Source: Muraenolepis orangiensis (Eukaryota > Chordata > Actinopteri > Gadiformes > Muraenolepididae). From it: a DNA stretch of 64,000 nucleotides. The stretch is from the NCBI GenBank assembly GCA_027704905.1, contig CM051020.1, forward strand, positions 9,343,674 through 9,407,673. The letters run 5' to 3'. The notes under the pieces are model-generated. The model did no database searches and was not told where the DNA came from. It saw nothing but the letters and a program-made list of their open reading frames with translations. The position numbers and the translations under genes were made by a program. This document shows, piece by piece, positions 57,501-64,000 of this stretch. Position 1 is the first letter of the stretch; the number at the start of each line of letters is the position of its first letter.

Positions 57501-59220
57501 ATCATTAAATATGATTTCGTGAAACTGACTTTTGGATCTCAGCTAATATTTTTGGTAGCGCGTCCGACGAAGGCAATCAGGCCCGACGTCAGCCTCTCAG
57601 TGACTTTAAGTTTTCTCCTGCAGTCGCTCCACTTACCACCAATCAAGTGAATGAAATACAAACGCAGCACACAGTACAACTCTGGCCCTCATGTGTCGTA
57701 TAGGCGGGCATGGAGGCTGTATCGTAGACGCTATGTCATAAAAGTGTGTTCCATTTCAAATAAGGTTCAAAGAAAGTGATGAAAATCCTTGTTTTAATTA
57801 TTAAACAGGGGGAAATGGCAAACAACCATGTGCTGTCTTTATTGCTTGTAATTTACATTAAATAAACATGTTAAGTAGTTATACATATACTATAATGTGT
57901 ATAATGTATAATGTTATACATTATACATATACACATTTGTATGGCTGTTTTGATTTAAAACCCGAATAATGCAGTGGGTTGACCAGACACGAACATTGGC
58001 AGAGTAGCAAAGACATGAACAACCCATATGTCATGTGATTTGTCATTTGAATACAAATCTGAAAATATATCCATTCAAACTTTAAATACTGTTTTATATC
58101 TGAATAAAATATTTTGCCTGAAAAACGATACCATAAAGTGTGCTTGAGTCTATGTATAATCCCTATCTTCATGCAGTAGTTCATTGGTACTATTCTTGGT
58201 ATGTCAAACAAGTAAATAAATAATAAATCAGGTTAGGTTCTGAGTAACTAGTGTGAATGAAGGATTCCGTTTGCAAATGTTACGCCCCTTTCTTTCAGAT
58301 GGGGAGAAATGATCACAAGAGTAGAAATGGTGTTTCGTCACGATGACATTTACTCAAGTGTCAAATAACAATCAAAAATACAAAAAGAGCAATTCACAGA
58401 AATTGTACAAAAACACACAAACATGAGATTGCTTTTGAAGTATAAAATATACCCTTTTTACATAAATACTTTCTGATAATCACACACTATAATAATTATT
58501 CTGTAACTATATGAAACTACATGACTTGTAACCAACTGTCACACATTCTTTCTAAACAGCAGTAAATTCACTAAAGTGCATTGAACACATTACATTAGCA
58601 AAATACACCTTTTTACATATAGCATACATACACAATAAGATACACACATTTATCTTTACAGCTTAACAGTCCTACTGTAACATGGAGGCACGAGCGCTCA
58701 GCTCCGCTGTGCACCTGTCTCCAATGCAGAACGGGGACCTAGCTTACACACACATTCCTGTATTGTATCTTGCATTCATGTATTGTAGTTATACATGATG
58801 TATGTACAACTACTTAACATATGTTTATTTGATGTCAATTACAAGCAATAAAGACAGCATAAATGGTTATTATTTGCCATTTAGCCGTTTGTTCACATTT
58901 ATGAATAACAGTTCAATAATAATTTAAACAAGGATTTTCATCACTATTTCTTTGAACCTAATTAGAAATGGAACACATTTATGCCATAGCGTCTACGATA
59001 CAGCCTCCATGCCCGCCTATACGACACATGAGGGCCAGAGTTGTACTGTGTGCTGCGTTTGTATTTCATTCACTTGATTGGTAAGTGGAGCGACTGCAGG
59101 AGAAAACTTAAAGTCACCGAGAGGCTGACGTCGGGCCTGATTGCCTTCGTCGGACGCGCTACCAAAAATATTTGCTGAGATCCAAAAGTCAGTTTCACGA
59201 AATCATTTTTAATGATTATG
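57501..59220. repeat. Large inverted repeat, arms about 380-410 bp
   Basis: 57501-57880 and 58805-59220 are reverse complements with small indels (for example ttcgtgaaactgacttttgg against ccaaaagtcagtttcacgaa). The spacer holds sequence shared with 52500-52805 and a non-repeated AT-rich part (58365-58800). It may be a foldback-type element or an inverted duplication. No ORF. Confidence 0.8.
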
Positions 59221-59310
59221 AGCAACACGTAAACTTGCACAAAAAGTAATCAGTAACATTACAGCTATCAAAATGGCGGTCAACAAAAAAAATACAACGA
59301 CCCACTCACC

Positions 59311-59361
<51 letters not shown>

Positions 59362-59850
59362 TTATTAACGAAGTGCCGCCCATATCCATGTGACCCAACA
59401 AATGATAATATTAAACACAGACCAGACCAATACAAAAAATGATGAACCATATAAATATAACAATATATAATAATATCCTTAGAAAGTTGATTCATGTCTC
59501 CTACAGTAAGTGTACCGTGTCGTCCTCCAGTTGGCGGTTCTGTGGGTCGGCGGATGGGGCACCAGCCTCCTCCTCCTGAATCCTCCGCTCCTCGAGAAAG
59601 AGTCTCCCCTTGAACTTCTGTCTGTTCCAACACCATCCAGATGACGGAGTGTGTACTCTGAGATGTCCAAGATGTTGAAATATATCAATCATGTAGTCCA
59701 TGTTGTCCACTCCTCCTGTGGTGGCATTATAATCCATGATGATTTCAGGGTTTTGATGCTCCTGGCCACAGACTCACCCACCAACAAACCCACAAGAACC
59801 ATATTTTTGCCTTTTTGTCTTTGACACCAGAGTCTGTAGGTCTGTTCTCC
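59221..59850. other. 3' flank of H6; (CA)n and TE-like sequence
   Basis: A (CA)n tract lies at about 59317-59358. 59500-59640 resembles 52030-52110 inverted. The frame 59963-59745 continues past the H6 stop only in other frames. Confidence 0.5.
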
Positions 59851-61839
59851 CTAATCAACAGCTGAGGTTGGAGCTCTGGCCGTACCGTCTCTGAGATTGT
59901 CCACAGAAATTGTTGTCTCAGATTGTAACATTTCCTCTGTTTCCTGAGGAGCTCCGTCAACACGGGTCTAAGAGTAAAACAAAAAATGGATTATAGAGAT
60001 GTTGATACATTTTATATCCAACACTACCCGGTCCCATCAGTATTGAACACATCAACATATCAACTGACAGCAGACCAACACTAGAGGGCACTCACGAGAG
60101 GGAACTCAGTCGCTGACTCTCTTGACCCTGGTTTCTTGTTTTCTGTCGGAGAAAATACATGTTGAGATGTTACCAAGGGATTTCTGAGAACATAATCCCA
60201 GTGAAAAAAATGTGTAAATAAAATATACTTACTTTTCCGACATTTGTAAAAAATTATGAATATGATAACCAGGAACAACAACACAGGAAACCAGAGCAGC
60301 GTCTGAGATCGCTCTGAAATTAGATATTAATACTTTTTAGCAGTAAGTGGAGTATACATCTAAGTGTTCCAAGTTCTTTATTGTCATACGCACAATTACA
60401 GGAAGCCGTCGTCGGCAATTAATGCTTAAGTCTCGGGTCTCAGGCCCCCCAACAATGAATATAATAAAATATCAATATCAAAATCTAAACTACAATAGAA
60501 ACAGAAATATACAAAAATATGATGTCACTTCAAAGTGTGTGACATGATTAACATAACATTGTGATATCATGTGAATGTAATATTTTATCAAGCAACTGAT
60601 ATATATATTTAGACATATTATTTACATAATATATGTATTATTATCCATATATTTTAGTAAACTCTTTGCCCAATGGTCCTTGTTTGTACCACAGTGCCAT
60701 TAATAGACCTTGCACCACACATATTAGCTTTTGTTTTTTCAGAGAGAGAGCCTACCTCCATCATGGTCCTCCAGTATCAGTTCAATGGTGGTCACGTCTG
60801 TTTCCTCTGGGTAGCTGAGAGTACACGTGTACGTCCCTTGACTCTCGGCTGATGAGGTCACATACAGCAGGAGTCTACCTGATTCAGACAGTTCTCTTAC
60901 ATGTGGCTGCCACTCTTTTTCCACCTGCAGTCTACCTCCTGCTGGTTTTGTGAGGATGGTCTGGTTGTGCTTGAAGGTCCAGGTGATGTCACAGAGCGCC
61001 GAGGCGTTACAAGGGAGTAACACCTCACGATAGGAAGCACTTTGCATTGGAGCTGAATTTAACAGACAGACGGACGAGTGGAGGGAAAGACGGACACATA
61101 TTAGATATTAATAGAAAGATGTGATATATATACACCACAGTCGTTATACATTCACTGAAACTTGGTTTGCTTATCATTAGGAACTATCGGCAGAGGTGTA
61201 GCCATCATTCAACTGCGCCCCTCCCTGACATTGTTTGTTATGTGTCGTATTGGTTGAGAAAGTGTCATAGTTGTCATCATCAATGGGTTCTTTAGTCATG
61301 ATACAATTAAACAACTGTCCAACTCTGAATTATTACAGGATAACATTTTCACTGCGAAGGAACGAGGTCCAGAATTTTTGGTGAACTCCCTGTCTGAGCT
61401 GGGTGCTGGCAGCAATTGCCCTCGGATGTGGACCTAACCAAGTGGAGGGGTAAGTTGCAAGCACTGTAATCTAGCAGACCTTACGATAATATTAATAATA
61501 ATTATATAACTATGTAATCTATGCATTTTAATATTCGTATTGTTTAACGTATTCAGATATTAAAAGACTTACGGTTTTGCCTCATCGTGGCTTTCCTTGC
61601 ACTGCCTTCACTTTGGACTGAGCAGCTGTAGGCCCATTCTGTGTCATTGGAAACGGTCCTTAATGAGCCACTGATGTCAAAGAGTCCCCGGTCGTCTTCA
61701 TGGACCTCGGTTGTGTTCTGGAGGGTAGTGGCGGGGCGAGGGCTGACGGACCAGGTGAGCTCTGGTCTTGGGTAGATTCCTCCAGACTTACAGGTGACAT
61801 TGTGCTTTAGTAGCATAAGGGCCACTCTAGCAACAGGAG
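59851..61839 (-). CDS. hhla2-like: H6: HHLA2-like gene, 3' half (IgC to stop) intact
   Basis: Exons (minus): 61839-61573 IgC, 61052-60756 third domain, 60313-60233 transmembrane (LLWFPVLLFLVIIFIIF), 60142-60096 tail 1 (NKKPGSRESATEFPL), 59967-59851 tail 2 (TRVDGAPQETEEMLQSETTI... to SAVD and a stop). Junction phases are 1, 1, 1 and 0, with no lesion. The tail is the longest in the cluster (54 residues). I see no ITIM or other tyrosine motif. The IgC-upstream intron follows H5 sequence until about 62156, where other DNA starts. The signal and IgV exons are not in the window and would lie beyond 64000, or were lost. In the C domain, Leu/Met substitutions separate it from H1. Confidence 0.78.
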
Positions 61840-62156
61840 CTGAAACAACATGGTACCGCATTAAAACAATAAACTCATAGTTAACTTTGTTCATTTGTTT
61901 TGCTGCATTGATGTTAGTTACTTACTAATACTAACTAACTAACTAAACCATGAACGATACCCAAGAAAATATACCAAAATACACACCACTGTCATGAGAA
62001 CATTGCAAATTGTATACTTTGTTGTAGAACCAAACTCAGTCAGGTCTCGGCTTCAAAGGTAATGTTTCAGTCTGTAAAGTTTGAGATGCCAGTGGACCCT
62101 GACCTGAGCTACTGAGCTTTGTAATTGTGTGGTTTATGAAACATATACCAAATCAG

Positions 62157-62327
62157 TGACATGCAGTGAGGTTCGTGGCTGGGGAGGCACTGACTCTTTC
62201 TTAGTCAGATTTACAAATATATGAATTCAACAGAGTAGCATAAATTCACCATTCAACTGGCTGCTTGCACATTGACTACTGGTTATGTTTCATATCCCAT
62301 ATCAGCATTCTTTACACACACATACAG
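62157..62327. repeat. TE-like sequence interrupting the H6 first-half intron
   Basis: Homology to the H5 intron stops at about 62156 with cagtgacatgcagtgagg, a hAT-like start. The matching end may lie beyond the window. It continues after the inner hAT element at 63792. Confidence 0.4.
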
Positions 62328-62509
62328 CAGGGTTTCCGTTAGTCGGTATTTACCGGTTTTTAGCGGGTAAAAATCATTTAAAAAAAACGGTAATTTAAAA
62401 ACCTGCCGGTCAAAATGTCCGGTAATAATGTTGGGTTTTGGTCATGAAGTAACCAATCAGCTGCCGCTCCTCTCATGACGTCACGCGCGCCCGACGAGAT
62501 GCAGGTGAA

Positions 62510-62779
62510 GTGATGGCAGCGCTCCACGGCTATGGGGCTTTAATGTCAGCGCTCCACGGCTATGGGGCTTTAATGTTAGCGCTCCACGGCTATGGGGCTT
62601 TAATGTTTGCGACAGCTTGCCAAGTGCTAATGTCTGAGTTCAGCGAGCTGTACCCCGACTGGGCCACACTGGCTCAAACTGCATGTGTTCTTCCCGTTTC
62701 AAGCGACCAGCAGAGAGGGGCTTCTCCCTCAGAATGGTTTGAAAACATCACACCCGAGTCGTCTGGAGGAGGAGAGTGA
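62510..62779 (+). pseudogene. hAT transposase dimerisation-domain remnant with triplicated start
   Basis: Three tandem copies of a 33-bp unit (coding roughly ALHGYGALM) precede FSELYPDWATLAQTACVLPV and SS, the hAT C-terminal dimerisation motif. The expected ERGFS block appears only in another frame (agagaggggcttctccctca), so there is a frameshift. Non-functional. Confidence 0.7.
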
Positions 62780-63016
62780 TCTTATGCGGATTGAAAGCTG
62801 CAAAGACACATTAGACACCTTTGATTTCATCTCGGCTCAGAGGACTTTGCCGCAATGAAATGAAGGAGAAAGCAAAACATTGCAGGGTAAATGTGATGCC
62901 ATGTAGCCTATGTTAAAACGGACTACAGATGTTACAGGTGTTTTGAAATAGCCTTGATTTTGCGGCTAACGAGGTTTTGCTCAATCGTTCTTGTTCGTTT
63001 TGTTGTTCATTAAATA

Positions 63017-63614
63017 TGTCACAAGTGGGATTGTTCGGGGGGACCCAGAACGCAGACCAAGACAGTGGAGCTATAACATAAAGCTTTATTTAAAGCACAA
63101 CACAACTCAAACACAACACAAGAAAGTGATCAGGGACAGTCCAGGGGTCTGGGTACCGGGAGGTCGATCCGCGGAGTACCGGCAGGTAGTAGACCGGGGA
63201 GTAGTCCGGGACGGGAGAGGAGTCTGGGTACCGGGAGGTCAGAGTAGCGACAGGTACCAGACAGGTAATTATAATGACCGGGGAGCTCGTATCGAGAGTA
63301 ACGCGAGACAGGCGGGTGACAGGCAAGGGATCTGGATCTCCGGGACATCAACGTGGCGATTCCGTCCAGAATGTACGACTTAACGTGAACAACGTATGAC
63401 GTGCAGTACGACCTAACACCGGGGTAACGGGAAGCCAGGGTATATATACCCCAGGTGAGGGGATTAGCAATTAGACGCGGCAATAGCTGACAGGTGTGTG
63501 TGTGCGTGGCCACGCCCCCTGTCAACCACCGTAACACTTGTTGACAGGAGTGTGTGTGCGCCGCCAGCGCACGTGGCTTGGCCACGTCCCCTGCCAACCA
63601 CCGTAACCGTGACA
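63017..63614 (-). repeat. Solo LTR (598 bp) inside the hAT element
   Basis: Starts tgtcacaagtgggattgttc and ends accgtaaccgtgaca. It is flanked by the 5-bp duplication aaata (63012-63016, 63615-63619). It is the same family as 10164 and 25031, minus orientation, with a tatata box at about 63439. A solo LTR indicates recombination between two LTRs of a former full element. Confidence 0.88.
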
Positions 63615-63799
63615 AAATAGTCAAATTTATTTGAGGTCTTTGTCATTCTTTCGTCAATCTAGCTACATTATAGTTGCGTTTGTAATATAGACTGTTATTG
63701 AAACATGACTGGTAAGTTTAGAATTTGTCCGGTAAAATAAAATCTGTCCGGACACTTGACCGGCAAGAAAAAAATCGTAGCGGAAACCCTGACATACAG

Positions 63800-64000
63800 T
63801 TGGTAAGGTACAGATTTGGCCAAAGAACAAGGTTACATTCTTAGCGGCTCAGAGAGCGCATTTGCTCTGCACACTCTGTGTGTTCTTAATTTGCCATCAC
63901 AATTCATACTCATTCAATACTAATTAAAGTATATACAGTCCGCTACAAAATGACAAATGTAGTTAAGTCAAGATAAGAAAAATAATGGAAGACCGGCATC
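63800..64000. other. Right end, no gene seen
   Basis: Non-coding sequence, probably the continuation of the element interrupted at 62328. No Ig exon. Confidence 0.4.

Larger units (their letters stand above)
62328..63791. mobile_element. hAT element (1464 bp) with exact 8-bp TSD
   Basis: Terminal inverted repeats begin cagggtttccgttag and end cgtagcggaaaccctg. The target duplication acatacag is exact on both sides (62320-62327 and 63792-63799). Inside are a transposase C-terminal remnant and a solo LTR. Sub-terminal accggtaaa-type repeats occur at both ends. Confidence 0.9.

Overview
The window is vertebrate, almost certainly teleost fish, genomic DNA. The evidence is spliced immunoglobulin-domain genes with phase-1 introns, a fish-type L2 LINE with an intact reverse transcriptase, tRNA-headed SINEs, hAT elements with 8-bp target duplications, LTR retroelements, and long TG/CA and GACA arrays. 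No bacterial-style gene organisation is present. I cannot name the species.

The real host genes form one family: B7-like receptors/ligands built as signal peptide, IgV, IgC, second IgV-like domain, transmembrane exon and short tail exons. The V-C-V order and V-domain motifs resemble HHLA2 (B7-H7). I label the units H1-H6. H1 (1793-5048, minus) and its duplicate H1' (37359-40798, minus) have every exon open and in phase. H3' (48187-50476, minus) is open but cut by a 1000-N gap. H6 (59851-61839, minus) has its 3' half intact. H2, H2', H3, H4 and H5 carry visible lesions, so the cluster shows birth and death of paralogues.

Layout: 413-21.3 kb is copy 1 of a segmental duplication (H1, H2, an LTR element, LINE debris, H3). 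Copy 2 is 35.75-50.48 kb (H1', H2', the same debris, H3') and begins at a junction inside an intron of the remnant H4. Between them, 24-35.7 kb is a related block holding a nested pair of LTR elements. The outer one (25031-32920, 5-bp TSD) is a non-autonomous element with a Pro/Asp-rich repeat ORF. The inner one (25439-31526, 4-bp TSD) is a retrovirus-like element with two nearly identical LTRs. To the right of the gap lie a plus-strand copy H5 (53698-57194), a large inverted repeat (57.5-59.2 kb), H6, and a hAT element carrying a solo LTR (62328-63791).

Copy-specific differences give a relative order of events. A 4-kb L2 LINE sits in the V exon of H2 in copy 1 only. A LINE tail is inserted at 17.6 kb in copy 1 only, about 2.1 kb is missing from copy 2 near 47.08 kb, and a TG array grew from about 20 bp to about 260 bp.

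The most unusual item is in the inner retrovirus-like element. Where an envelope gene would start, directly overlapping a pol-like tail, there is an ORF for an Ig V-like domain plus a Thr/Ser-rich stalk (28081-28659, minus), followed in another frame by a membrane anchor and tail. This looks like an Ig-domain gene carried in the envelope position of an LTR element.
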